Source of the DNA: Symbiodinium natans
Taxonomy: Eukaryota; Sar; Dinophyceae; Suessiales; Symbiodiniaceae
Reading direction: 5' to 3'
Length of the DNA stretch: 42,247 bases
Assembly (NCBI GenBank): GCA_905221605.1
Contig: CAJNDS010002202.1
Coordinates: 711,001 to 753,247 of the forward strand
Made by a program: the position numbers and the translations under genes. The notes under the pieces were generated by a model that was not told the DNA's origin, did no database searches, and worked only from the letters and a program-made list of their open reading frames with translations. Below, piece after piece: positions 1-7,807 of this stretch (the first letter of the stretch is position 1; the number at the start of each line of letters is the position of its first letter).

Positions 1-282
1 TTTGGGGGGGGATGTGTAGGGTGAAGTGTGTAGGTCACTTCCAGGATTGTAGGGTGCATAGGGCTTAGGGCAGTCGGGCTTCCGAAACCCTAAACCCTAA
101 ACCCTAAACCCCAAACCCTAAACCCTAAACCCTAAACCCTAAACCCTAAACCCTGAACCTATGCATCCGCTTCCGTTCGAGGCACTCCACGGACGGAAGC
201 TTTGCGAGGCATGTTCGCATGAGATCGTTCTTCGTCTGGCAGGGTTGGCTTTGGGGGGTTTAGGATTTGGGCTTTAGGGCTT

Positions 283-372
283 TAGGGCTTTAGGGTTTTA
301 GGGTTTTAGGGTTTTAGGGTTTTAGGGTTTTAGGGTTTTAGGGTTTTAGGGTTTTAGGGTTTTAGGGCTTTA
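283..372 (+). repeat. TTTTAGGG octamer array
   Basis: About ten tandem copies of an 8-base variant (TTTTAGGG) with GCTTTAGG versions at the edges. The extra T is shared by consecutive units, so the array grew by copying a variant unit. Confidence 0.9.
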
Positions 373-375
373 GGT

Positions 376-617
376 ACCCAAGAGGCCCAAGAGTAGCCAG
401 GAAGAAAAAGGGTACCCTTCTTGGTTTTGAGGGGCTTTTCAGGGAAGCTCAACCCTATAAAGGAGGGAGTAAGGGTCTACTCTGGGTCATTTATAGTATC
501 CCTGAACCTTAAACCCTAAAACCCTACCAGGGCCCACTCTGGGTCATAGTTGAGCGTTTCTAGGGCAGGGGCGTGATCGCTCAAGCCACCGATTCCCAAA
601 GACGGACAATGAAGAGG
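376..617. other. unique stretch with a 12-bp direct repeat around a CCCTAAA block
   Basis: No convincing gene. ACTCTGGGTCAT occurs at 479-490 and again at 536-547, on either side of a short CCCTAAA-type block. This resembles the flanking duplications seen at other insertions in the window. Confidence 0.45.
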
Positions 618-762
618 GGATCCGAACTATGGGCCCTTAATTTGGGTCCCCTGTTTTATGACCCTTATATACTTTTTTACAGAATAAGGGCCCATACTTC
701 GGATTCCTTTCAATCCCTTTAAAAGGGGTAAGGGACCATACTAAGGGCCCATGGTTCCAACC
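618..762. mobile_element. short inverted-repeat element, family 1 (copy a)
   Basis: The left end carries ATGGGCCCTTAATTTGGGTCCC-like sequence and the right end is its imperfect inverse (GGGACCATACTAAGGGCCCAT). The interior matches the element at 31.54 kb (AGGGCCCATAC, TCC-CTTT-AA-GGGGTAAGGG), so both belong to one family. It has no coding capacity and is MITE-like or introner-like. Confidence 0.6.
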
Positions 763-1011
763 TTGGAATAATGAGGGGCACAGGCTTGCTGTTTTACTTG
801 CTTGTTTACTTACCCTAAACCCTAATTACAGGTCAGGGTTTCCCTAGAGGATCTATTCCCGGCCCCCCAACCCATGAACCCCCCTCCTTAAGAACCTCAC
901 GCCCGCCCTGCCCCCATCCTTCAGGAACAAAGAATTCGGCTTTAAGACTCCAATCCTACACCCCAGACTCTAAAACCTAAACCATAAACCCTAAGTTTAA
1001 ACCCTACAACC

Positions 1012-1126
1012 CAAAAGACCGGCAGCATTCCCGTCCTGGCCGCGGACAAACAAGGACTCGGCTTCTTGCCGCGCAGCCAGATCGTCGTACTTCTGGTAGT
1101 GATCATAGGGAATCTGGAGTTGATAC
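1012..1126 (-). CDS. candidate exon, unknown protein
   Basis: On the minus strand 38 codons read without a stop, including YQLQIPYDHYQKYDDLAARQ followed by EAESLFVRGQDGNAAG. The charged, mixed composition is typical of real protein. A GGGCAG acceptor lies immediately upstream (1127-1132), at the end of the insertion at 1127-1256. The 3' end is lost in CCCTAAA-type sequence. Protein family not recognised. Confidence 0.5.
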
Positions 1127-1256
1127 CTGCCCAGATCTTCCAAAACCCCTTAATTAAGGAATAGACCCTACTTTATACTAGGGATACTTCTTCTGAATTC
1201 GGGCATATTCTTTCATTAAGGGGTTTTAGTGATCATAGGGAATCTGGAGTTGATAC
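1127..1256 (-). mobile_element. 130-nt insertion behaving as an intron, with 31-bp direct repeats
   Basis: The plus-strand sequences 1097-1127 and 1227-1257 are identical over 31 bp. The sequence between them has inverted ends (AAAACCCCTTAAT and its inverse). On the minus strand the first copy begins GTATCA right after CAGCTG, and the second copy directly follows GGGCAG. Removing 1256 to 1127 as a GT-AG intron would therefore restore one copy of the repeat. Its CCCAGATCTTCCA end is shared with the element at 7.15 kb. Confidence 0.55.
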
Positions 1257-1456
1257 CAGCTGCACGAAGAGCTCCGAGCCGGGCCTAACAGGAGTTTATA
1301 TAGGTTTCGGGTGAACCGCCCCAAACTGTAAGGACTGGGGTTCTTGGAGATTCTAAAGGTAACCGGACTCATAAGAGTAATAAGACATCACAGAGTCTTA
1401 AATCCAGTACCCACTAATCCTAAACCCTGAGCCTTAAACCCTAAATCCTACATTAC

Positions 1457-1561
1457 TACTTGCTTAAGAACCCCCCTCCCAGCAAAACATGAAGAATAGT
1501 CTTGCCCTTATAAATTATGAGGAATATATTTTGTGTGGTTCCTAAGCAAAGTAGTTTTAAT
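1457..1561. mobile_element. short inverted-repeat element, family 2 (copy a)
   Basis: The left end TACTACTTGCTTAAGAACCC is mirrored at the right by GGTTCCTAAGCAAAGTAGT. Related ends occur near 9.57 and 32.71 kb. About 105 bp, AT-rich interior, no coding capacity. Confidence 0.6.
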
Positions 1562-2042
1562 TATAAGCCCTCTCAGAGTAGACCAATCCCAAAGCCCGGA
1601 ACACCTAAACCCCAACCCCAAACCCTACAAGCAGCCTAAGTCCTAAACCCCCAAATCCAGAGAAACCTTTACCCCAAGCCAAACGCCCAACAACCACGGC
1701 ATGGGTTCAGGGTTTAGGCTTAGGGTTTAGGGTTTCGGGTTTAGGGTTTCGGGTTTAGGGCTTTGGGTTTAGGGCTAGGAAGCCCATGCTACCCCTTCGC
1801 AAACCCCCTACACCTGAAGAAAGCTAACCTCAGCTGCTAAACCCTAAACCATAGGCCGCCCGCGCCAGGCGGCGGCCGGTACAACTGAACGCTACCGCTT
1901 CGAGATCTGCTTGCTTTGCCAAGCAGATCGAGCTTGCCACACCTGATGCATCCCTGCTAGCCATAGGGCACAATGTAATAATGGATTAACCCTAAACCCC
2001 CGACGCGCGACCCCGGCGGGGGAGGTCGGGCCTAAGAAGCTG

Positions 2043-2345
2043 TTGCGCCCCCACCAGGTTGCCCCCGCCAGGGTTGCCTCGCCAGGGCTGCCCCCGCCAG
2101 GGTTGCTCCGCCGCCAGCGTTGCCCCCGCCAGGTCGCCCGCCAGGGTTGCCCCCGCCAGGGTTGCCCCCGCCAGCCTGCCAGGGTTGCCCCTGCCAGGGT
2201 TGCCCCCGCCAGGGTTGCAGGATCGGTTTACGCTAGGGTTGCCCCCGCCAGGGTTGCCCTGCCAGGGTTGCCCCCGCCAGGGTTGCCCCCGCCAGGGTGA
2301 CAGGGTTGTCCCCGCCAGCTTACTGGGGTTGCCCCCTCCGGTTGC
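2043..2345 (+). repeat. 15-bp GC-rich minisatellite, block 1
   Basis: Tandem copies of GGTTGCCCCCGCCAG with single-base variants and occasional shortened units. Apparent open frames here (PARVAPARVA or RQGCPRQGC) exist in several frames and both strands only because the 15-base unit keeps frame and lacks stops. Confidence 0.9.
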
Positions 2346-2497
2346 CCCCCCGAAATTGGCCTCGCCGCCTCTTCAGGAATTGTGCACCTGTATGCTTCGT
2401 CGTCCTTCTGTATGAAGGGCCCTGCCAAAGTTCTCCATTAGTGGCCCCCACCAGGGTCCAGACATATATATATAAATATGTTTATACCTCACCTTGC
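2346..2497 (+). repeat. minisatellite spacer unit, copy 1
   Basis: Contains AGGAATTGTGCACCT, GCTTCGTCGTCCTTCT, GGGCCCTGCCAAAGTTCTCC and a TA-rich run ending in ACCTCACCTTGCCCC. All recur in the same order at 3240-3545. It is a duplicated longer unit that includes minisatellite edges, not a gene as far as I can see. Confidence 0.75.
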
Positions 2498-2685
2498 CCC
2501 TGCCAGGGTTGCCCCCGCCAGGGTTGCCCCCACCAGGGTTGTCTCCGAGGTTTTGCTCCCACCAGGGTTGCCTCTGCCAGGGTTGCCCCCGCCAGGGTTG
2601 CCCCCGCCCTGTCAGGTTGCCCCGCCAGGGTTGCCCCCGCCAGGGTTGCCCGCCAGGATGCCCCAGGGTTGTCCCCGCCATTTTT
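2498..2685 (+). repeat. 15-bp GC-rich minisatellite, block 2
   Basis: Same GGTTGCCCCCGCCAG unit as block 1. It ends abruptly at the start of the cytochrome b fragment. Confidence 0.88.
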
Positions 2686-2982
2686 CATAATTTTTAATCT
2701 ACATTTTCTATCTTCTAATATTCCTTTAAGGAATTCCACTAATACTGAAATGGCATTTTTTCCTTTCAGTATTAGTAAAGATTTCTATGGAAAGATATTA
2801 ATTTTCGATCTATATCTTCTTCAAATTCATTTCGGCTTCTCTTCTTTCTCACATCCAGTGAATGCAGTAGAAGCATGTGGATTACTTACTCCTCTACATA
2901 TCGTACCTGAATGGTATTTCTTATGCCAATATGCTATGCTAAAAGCTGTACCAAATAAAAATGCAGGATTCATTATCTTTCA
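2686..2982 (+). pseudogene. cob: mitochondrial cytochrome b fragment in nuclear DNA
   Basis: About 97 codons of AT-rich sequence read in one frame under the standard code. They match the region of cytochrome b from the loop before transmembrane helix F to the Qo-site PEWY motif and beyond: LHFLSSN, then FFPFSISKDFYG, then SHPVNAVEACG, then TPLHIVPEWYFLCQYAMLKA and VPNKNAGFII. Similarity ends near 2980, and the following HPILLYEKS has no resemblance I can place. The N-terminal two thirds of the protein (haem ligands) and the last helices are missing. AT-rich composition contrasts sharply with the GC-rich minisatellite on both sides, which supports insertion of organellar DNA. The wording of the motif is alveolate-like, most like dinoflagellates as I recall them. 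A fragmented organellar copy cannot be excluded, but the flanks are nuclear-type repeats. Confidence 0.82.
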
Positions 2983-3055
2983 TCCTATTCTACTTTATGA
3001 GAAGTCTTTCATTGTCATTCTATTTTATAATTAAGACGTCCAGTAGATTTAATGG
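2983..3055 (+). other. AT-rich tail joined to the cytochrome b fragment
   Basis: This keeps the AT-rich composition of the mitochondrial insert but no longer reads as cytochrome b. It may be another piece of rearranged mitochondrial DNA carried in the same insertion. I could not assign it. Confidence 0.4.
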
Positions 3056-3059
3056 TTTT

Positions 3060-3215
3060 TATCGCAACCCCGCCGGGTTGCCCCCAGTTTTACCCCTGCC
3101 AGGGTTGCCCCCACCAGCGTTGCCCCCGCGAGGGTTGCCGCCGAGTTAGGGTTGCCCTCGGCAGGGTTGCCCCCGCCAGGGTGACATTGCCCTCGCCGGG
3201 TTGCCCTGTCAGGGT
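3060..3215 (+). repeat. 15-bp GC-rich minisatellite, block 3
   Basis: Degenerate copies of the GGTTGCCCCCGCCAG unit resume directly after the AT-rich insert, so the insert interrupts a once continuous array. Confidence 0.85.
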
Positions 3216-3545
3216 TCCGCGCCTCCTCACGTCGCCTACTCAGGAATTGTGCACCTTCTCTGCGACGGCCCTACCCACCTCGTCCTCTTCGCGCGCTGGC
3301 GAGGCTTCGTCGTCCTTCTCTCTGAAGGTTTGTTTAGTTGCCGAGCAGGGCTTCAAGTGCCATATGGGCCCCAGATGCTTGAAGGGCCCTGTCAAAGTTC
3401 TCTATTAGTTAATTGCCAGGGTTTCCCATTAGTAGTCGCCCCCGCCAGGGCCCCGCCAGGGTTGTCCCCGCCAAGGTTGACATATATATGTATATATATA
3501 TATATATATGTAGAGAGAGAAATAAGAAAGACCTCGCCTTGCCCC
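3216..3545 (+). repeat. minisatellite spacer unit, copy 2 (longer version)
   Basis: Repeats the landmarks of 2346-2497 (AGGAATTGTGCACCT, GCTTCGTCGTCCTTCT, AGGGCCCTGTCAAAGTTCTC, ACCTCGCCTTGCCCC). It carries extra sequence not in copy 1 and a longer TA run at 3482-3511. Confidence 0.75.
3482..3511. repeat. TA microsatellite
   Basis: An alternating TA run with a few interruptions inside the second spacer unit. The equivalent place in the first unit (2463-2485) has a shorter TA-rich run. Confidence 0.85.
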
Positions 3546-3620
3546 TTCCAGGGTTGCCCGTGCCAGGGTTGCCCCCGCCAGGGTCGCCCCCGCAGTTGCC
3601 CCCGCCAGGGCTGCCCTTGG
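3546..3620 (+). repeat. 15-bp GC-rich minisatellite, block 4
   Basis: Last degenerate units of the GGTTGCCCCCGCCAG family before unique sequence. Confidence 0.8.
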
Positions 3621-3850
3621 GTTGTTGGGCCAAAGAAGCCCTTGCGCCAGCGGGTGGCCGGGCCTTCCGCGCTTGGCCTTCGCCATTCTGCCATATGGAT
3701 GAGCTTGATTCCGGAATTGGGCTTGAGGGTGTCTTAAGCACAGTATGGGTGAAACAGATTGTCCCGCTCCCTGTTGATCCAGGAAAGTGTAGGCTCAAGC
3801 AACAGCAGCAGTCAACACGTCCCACCCCGGCCAGCGGGGAGACTCGAGGT
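3621..3850 (+). CDS. weak coding-like stretch, strand uncertain
   Basis: The plus strand reads MDELDSGIGLEGVLSTVWVK then QIVPLPVDPGKCRLKQQQQS without a stop. The minus strand is also open (TICFTHTVLKTPSSPIPES). I see no splice site that settles it. Residue mix slightly favours plus. Confidence 0.25.
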
Positions 3851-4004
3851 GTAAGCCCCCTTGATAGGGGGGCCGTGGAGGGTAGACCGCTCTAAACCCG
3901 AAAAAGGCGGCAGTTTGGGTGGCTGGGGTGGGATCCGCTGCACCGAGGCGGCCCGACCCGCCACCACTGGCGCGGGTCGGGACCGCGGCACTTTGGAACA
4001 CCCT

Positions 4005-4112
4005 AAACCCTAAACCCTAAACCCTAAACCCTAAACCCTAGACCCTAAACCCTAAACCCTAAACCCTAAACCCTGAACCCTAGGCTTGGCCCTAAACCCT
4101 AAACTCAAAAAC
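4005..4112 (-). repeat. CCCTAAA array
   Basis: About ten near-perfect units followed by degraded ones, opposite in orientation to the TTTAGGG blocks at 4166-4212 and 4308-4392. Confidence 0.9.
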
Positions 4113-4216
4113 CCAAAAAACCCTTGACCCGACGTCAACCGTAAACCGTACAATCCTGAAGGCAAGTTTAGGGTTTAGGGTTTAGGGTTTAGGGTTTAGG
4201 GTTTAGGGCTTTGGGT

Positions 4217-4306
4217 GGGGCACGTCTCGTCGAAGTGGCCGTTCTCGATTCTGAGGACGTCCCCGGGGTCGAAGTCCCCGGGGAGCAGCTCCCTGGCACC
4301 TCGCCG
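4217..4306 (-). CDS. candidate exon, unknown protein
   Basis: Thirty minus-strand codons between two TTTAGGG blocks: RRGAR, ELLPGDFDPGDVLRIENGHF, DETCP. The acidic and hydrophobic alternation and strong third-position GC look like coding sequence. Exact ends are hidden in telomere-like repeats. Family not recognised. Confidence 0.5.
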
Positions 4307-4307
4307 G

Positions 4308-4392
4308 GGTTTAGGGTTTAGGGTTTAGGGTTTAGGGTTTAGGGTTTAGGGTTTAGGGTTTAGGGTTTAGGGTTTAGGGTTTAGGGTTTGGG
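4308..4392 (+). repeat. TTTAGGG array
   Basis: Twelve near-perfect tandem units. Confidence 0.95.
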
Positions 4393-4430
4393 GTCCTGCG
4401 CCCAAAACCTGTAAGCTCTGCACCCTAGAC

Positions 4431-4496
4431 CTCTCGTGGATAATCCGAGAACTTCGAGCGGCCTTCTTGTGTGCGCGCACCTGACTTTGTATTCCA
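4431..4496 (-). CDS. candidate exon with canonical sites, unknown protein
   Basis: On the minus strand a pyrimidine-rich tract ending TTACAG precedes 22 codons (WNTKSGARTQEGRSKFSDYP, RE), followed by GTCTAG. Frame is phase 0 at both ends. A longer open frame in another register overlaps it (LNELASELFLLLRHVLFALS). Confidence 0.4.
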
Positions 4497-4683
4497 CTGT
4501 AACTGAGAGAGCAAAGAGCACATGGCGGAGAAGCAAGAACAGCTCAGAGGCCAGTTCGTTTAAAGACATTTAAAAGACTGCCCGGCAAGGAGAAGCTTGT
4601 GACACCCAAAACCCCTACGCAGCCGATTACCCGAGACCCTAAACCCTAAACCCTATAAGCCCCGAACCCTGAGCCCCAACCCC

Positions 4684-4774
4684 AAATTTGACAAGGAAGG
4701 AACGGCTCACCCGAAGTTTCCCGAGCCGTTCTTCGCAACTCAGCAGAAAATTGGGCAACAACTCTGGTACCTCT
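4684..4774 (+). CDS. gene A exon 1 (candidate), unknown protein
   Basis: The plus strand reads KFDKEGTAH then PKFPEPFFATQQKIGQQLWY and ends with CTC T just before GTAAGG, leaving phase 1. The 5' end is uncertain; an AG lies at 4694-4695. It joins in frame to the next island. Family not recognised. Confidence 0.6.
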
Positions 4775-4873
4775 GTAAGGGTCTAGGGTTTAGGGCTTAG
4801 GGTTTTGGGTTTAGGGTTTAGGGCTTAGGGTTTAGGGTTTAGGGCTTTGGGGTTTAGGCGTTCTCTTCCGCAG

Positions 4874-4924
4874 GCTTAGGCCCTGCCGCTTGTTTGGGCA
4901 CCCACCTTCAATCTTACAATCTCA
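4874..4924 (+). CDS. gene A exon 2 (candidate)
   Basis: Fifty-one bases between TTCTCTTCCGCAG and GTAAGC, both good splice sites. Joined to exon 1 in phase 1 it gives LWYLCLGPAACLGTHLQSYN with no stop. The upstream intron (4775-4873) is mostly TTTAGGG repeat. Confidence 0.6.
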
Positions 4925-5029
4925 GTAAGCCCTGAGCCCTAAACCCTAAACCCTAAACCCTAAACCCTAAACCCTAAACCCTAAACCCTAAACCTAAACC
5001 CTAAACCCTAGTTCCAAAATCCGAAGCAG

Positions 5030-5077
5030 GCACCTGCAAAGTGCATGCGCACAGCGGATGTGTTCACAGGCGTGATG
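5030..5077 (+). CDS. gene A exon 3 (candidate)
   Basis: Starts after CCGAAGCAG and ends before GTCTTG. Phase 1 in and phase 1 out. Continues exon 2 as STCKVHAHSGCVHRRD. The intron before it (4925-5029) is a CCCTAAA array. Confidence 0.5.
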
Positions 5078-5197
5078 GTCTTGTCCCTTGGCAGGATGCA
5101 AAGTTTAGGGTTTAGGGTTTAGGGGTTTAGGGGCTTGGGGTTTAGGGTTTAGGGGCTTGGGGTTTAGGGTTTAGGCTTTAGGGTTGTCCCTTGGCAG
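5078..5197 (+). repeat. candidate intron with TTTAGGG filler and 21-bp end duplication
   Basis: TTGTCCCTTGGCAGGATGCAA occurs at both ends (about 5081-5101 and 5184-5204) with TTTAGGG and TTTAGGGG units between. Splicing 5078 to 5197 uses GT and the second TTGGCAG. Confidence 0.5.
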
Positions 5198-5247
5198 GAT
5201 GCAAGGTGCCAAATCGTGAACGCCATGAACCTTACGAGGTCCCAAGG
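5198..5247 (+). CDS. gene A exon 4 (candidate)
   Basis: Fifty bases that take the leftover G of exon 3 and read GCKVPNRERHEPYEVPR to an exact codon end before GTGGCG. Fourth consecutive island joined without a frame break. Confidence 0.55.
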
Positions 5248-5394
5248 GTGGCGCCTGTGTTTAGGCTTTTAGGTATGTCGGCTATATACACATACTAGTA
5301 TAGGGGTATAGATGAGATGTACTCCTTATACTCCATAGCTTAGATAGATGGGGTAGTAGTTTGTCTGAGGTTTGGGGTTTGGGGTGATTTAGGT

Positions 5395-5475
5395 TTGAGA
5401 TGTGGCCAAAGGTCTACCAAACTTTTACCCTACTTAATCATCCTTCTAGGTACCCCTGAACCTCCAAGTACTGCA
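5395..5475 (-). mobile_element. solo end of the family A introner
   Basis: The stretch ends in GGTACCCCTGAACCTCCAAGTA, the right terminus typical of family A. A matching left end is not clear. The enclosing region 5260-5520 otherwise shows no gene. Confidence 0.35.
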
Positions 5476-5725
5476 AAAGTAGCCTCCAGACGGGCATTTT
5501 CCAAGTTAATGACACCCCAAACCCTAAAACCTAAACCCTAAAGCCCTTTAAACAACCGCAAATGAAAATATACCCCAAACCCTAAACCCTAGATTCTTTT
5601 GTATTCCGCAAGTGGAACCCCCCCCCCCCCCCATCCCACCCCCCGCAGACACGCCCTAAACCCTAAACCCTAAACCCTAAACCCTAAACCCTAAACCCTA
5701 AACCCTGGACGACCATGTTTTGCAG

Positions 5726-5788
5726 GTGGCGGCGCCTGTTCATCTGAAGCGATCCATCCCAGACCTGCCACACATCCGAGCATTGGGA
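5726..5788 (+). CDS. gene A exon 5 (candidate)
   Basis: Follows GTTTTGCAG and reads VAAPVHLKRSIPDLPHIRAL, G, ending before GTTTCG in phase 0. It begins GTGGCGGCGCCTGT, nearly repeating GTGGCGCCTGT at the start of the preceding intron (5248). A cytosine run lies in that intron at 5619-5632. Confidence 0.6.
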
Positions 5789-5878
5789 GTTTCGGGTTAT
5801 AAGCCCTAAACCCTAAACCCTAAACCCTAAGCCCTAAGCCCTAAGCCCTAAACCCTGAACCCTAAACCTTCGAGTTAA

Positions 5879-5965
5879 GGGGCTGCAGTTGGAGGATCGT
5901 TGGGATCCATCAAGCCCTCAACCTTGGAACTCCTGGGTCGTATCCAGTACTTGCGGCAGGCCTCA
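5879..5965 (+). CDS. gene A exon 6 (candidate, frame uncertain)
   Basis: The best frame reads GAAVGGSL then GSIKPSTLELLGRIQYLRQA and ends before GTGGAC. Two other plus frames are also open, and the CTGCAG at 5883-5888 would favour a later start, so the junction to exon 5 is unresolved. Confidence 0.4.
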
Positions 5966-6105
5966 GTGGACCTAATCCCTAAACCCATAAGGGTTTAGGG
6001 GTACGGGTTTAGGGTTTAGGGCTTGGGTTGCAGGTTTAGGCATAGGGTGTAGGGTTTCAAGGTTTAGGCTTTTCAGGTTTTTGGGTTTTAAGGCTTAGGG
6101 TTCAG

Positions 6106-6208
6106 GGTTGTCGGCAACCGAGACACCATCACCATCAGCGCCGCAAACTGCGAGCAGAACATGTTCTCGAACTTCTCTGTCGCCTAGCACCCGGATGGGC
6201 TACTGCTT
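6106..6208 (+). CDS. coding-like island, two possible frames
   Basis: After GGTTCAG one frame reads RRKLRAEHVLELLCRLAPGW and runs to GTTTCA. Another reads VGNRDTITISAANCEQNMFS and stops at TAG. Both look protein-like, so only the coding nature of the island is claimed. Confidence 0.4.
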
Positions 6209-6408
6209 GTTTCAATACCCTAAACCCTAAACCCTAAACCCTAAGCCCTTGAGAGGGAACGAGGGTCGGAGGTTGCCTAAGCCTAAAGGGCCCCTGACAG
6301 AAGCAAGTGAAGGACTTGCATTAGGAAGAACTTGCAGGTTTTCGGGGGTTTAGGGTTTGGGGGTTCGGGTTAGGGTTTAGGGTTCAGGATTTAGGGTCTA
6401 GGATTTAG

Positions 6409-6498
6409 GGTTCTGCGAGATCGCAAGACATGACCTGTCTAGAACGCGAAGCTCGTGAAAGTTCCCTCAACCCAGACTGTGTAGCCTTCATACAATGC
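6409..6498 (+). CDS. candidate exon, unknown protein
   Basis: Thirty open codons after TTTAG: GSARSQDMTCLEREARESSL then NPDCVAFIQC, ended by TGA. A GTGTAG within could be a donor before the stop. Confidence 0.4.
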
Positions 6499-6597
6499 TG
6501 AACTCTCAACCCTCAGCCCTCAGACCTCAGCCCAGAAACCCCTAAACCCTAAACCCTAAACCCTAAACCCTAAACCCTAAACCCTAAACCCTAAAAC

Positions 6598-6701
6598 GCT
6601 GCTGCAACCCCTAAATGGGTTGGGGAGGTGGGCTGCCGGAACAAGACGCCCAAGACCTTTCAAGTGCAAGAGTCCATGGTGTTCGGAGCGATTGAGGGTT
6701 C
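6598..6701 (+). CDS. gene A late exon (candidate)
   Basis: Reads AATPKWVGEVGCRNKTPKTF then QVQESMVFGAIEG, leaving phase 2 before GTGGGT. Joins in frame to the exon at 6986. The minus strand is open as well, which lowers confidence. Confidence 0.4.
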
Positions 6702-6821
6702 GTGGGTTTAGGATTTAGGGTTTAGGGTTTAGGGTTTAGGCTTAGGGTTTAGGGTTTAGGGTTTCGGGTTAATTGGATAGATGATTTAGAGCTTGCTGAA
6801 GCCTAAGACCTCCACTCTGAG

Positions 6822-6925
6822 GGTAGTTACATGGTCCCCCAAAATGCGCCCTTAACAGGGGGCCCCTTCTTTCCCCCTCCTCGAACCTATGCAACCCAAG
6901 CGCCCATACGGTCTAGCCCTAAACC
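6822..6925. mobile_element. degraded family 1 element
   Basis: The left part GGGTAGTTACATGGTCCC matches the terminus of the family 1 element at 31.54 kb. The right part is decayed (CGCCCATACGG). Confidence 0.4.
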
Positions 6926-6985
6926 CTAAACCCTAGACCCTGAACCCTAAACCCTACCTAAACCCTAAACCCTAAACCTTTACAG

Positions 6986-7055
6986 TTTTCCAAGGACCAA
7001 AAACCGTGAACCTCAACAGGGCCAACCGGGCGCCTCTCTCGTGGACTTTGTCCAA
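6986..7055 (+). CDS. gene A late exon (candidate)
   Basis: Follows CCTTTACAG, takes two bases from the previous exon, and reads FPRTKNREPQQGQPGASLVD, FVQ to an exact codon end before GTGTGA. Confidence 0.5.
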
Positions 7056-7147
7056 GTGTGATAGAACTTGCCCAGGAGTGACTCCTTGGGTTTAGGGTTT
7101 AGGGCTTAGGGTTTGGGGTTTAGGGTCTAGGGTTTAAGGCTTAGTGT

Positions 7148-7337
7148 CCCAGATCTTCCAGAAACCCCTGTAATCTTACTTGTCCAGTAACCTGGCAGAA
7201 CTAAAGGTTTACCTTTTGGTCTTATAAGGGGACTACATTACCCCAAAAAAAATAAAGGTCACCTACTTTACTACTAGGTAAATATACGGAATGTACCCTA
7301 GGGGTATATTGCTTACTCAAGGGGTTTTGAATCTGGG
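7148..7337. mobile_element. inverted-repeat element with CCCAGATCTTCCA end
   Basis: The left end CCCAGATCTTCCAGAAACCC is mirrored by AAGGGGTTTTGAATCTGGG at the right. The same terminus starts the insertion at 1128 and is seen again near 34672. The interior is AT-rich with no open frame. Confidence 0.55.
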
Positions 7338-7499
7338 TTTGAGGCATAGGGGTTCGGGGTTTAAGGTTTAGGGGTCGAGGGTTTGGGGTTTAGGGTTTAG
7401 GGCTTGAGGTTCGGGCGTGGGCTTGAGGAGACCAATTTACGGCACGAATGCAGAAGCTCCAAACCCGGCACCCCCGATAACACCCAAAGCCCCAAAGCC

Positions 7500-7795
7500 C
7501 TGAAGCCCCCTAAACCCTAAACCCTAAACCCTAAACCCTAAACCCTAAACCCCAAACCCTAAACCCTAAACCCAAAGCCCCTGACACCTTGCTCCCAGAC
7601 CCTTGTCCACCCACCTAAAGGCCTGGAAGTGTGAGAGTCTTCAACAGTAGTCCCTAAACCCCTGAACCCCTAAGCCCTACTAAATCCTAAACCCTAAACC
7701 CTAAATCCTAAACCCTAAACCCTAAACCCTAAACCCTAAACCCCAAACCCTAAACCCTAAACCCTAAACCCCAAACCCTAAACCCTGAACCCAAA
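7500..7795 (-). repeat. long CCCTAAA-type tract
   Basis: CCCTAAA and CCCCAAA units fill most of this stretch. A 30-base island at 7599-7628 sits between CTCCCAG and GTGTGA (TLVHPPKGLE) and could be a micro-exon, but the evidence is thin. Confidence 0.85.
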
Positions 7796-7807
7796 ACTTA
7801 CCTCTAG

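Noticed and set aside
1-400. True chromosome end or telomere
   Set aside because: Blocks are short, mutated and face both ways, and unique sequence lies on both sides. This is interstitial.
2043-2690. Proline/alanine/arginine-rich proteins (PARVAPARVA, RQGCPRQGC)
   Set aside because: The 15-bp unit is a multiple of three without stops, so all frames and both strands stay open.
6106-6208. HHHHQRR stretch as a histidine-rich metal site
   Set aside because: It appears in only one of two equally open frames and is produced by CACCATCACCATCAG. Not enough to name a function.
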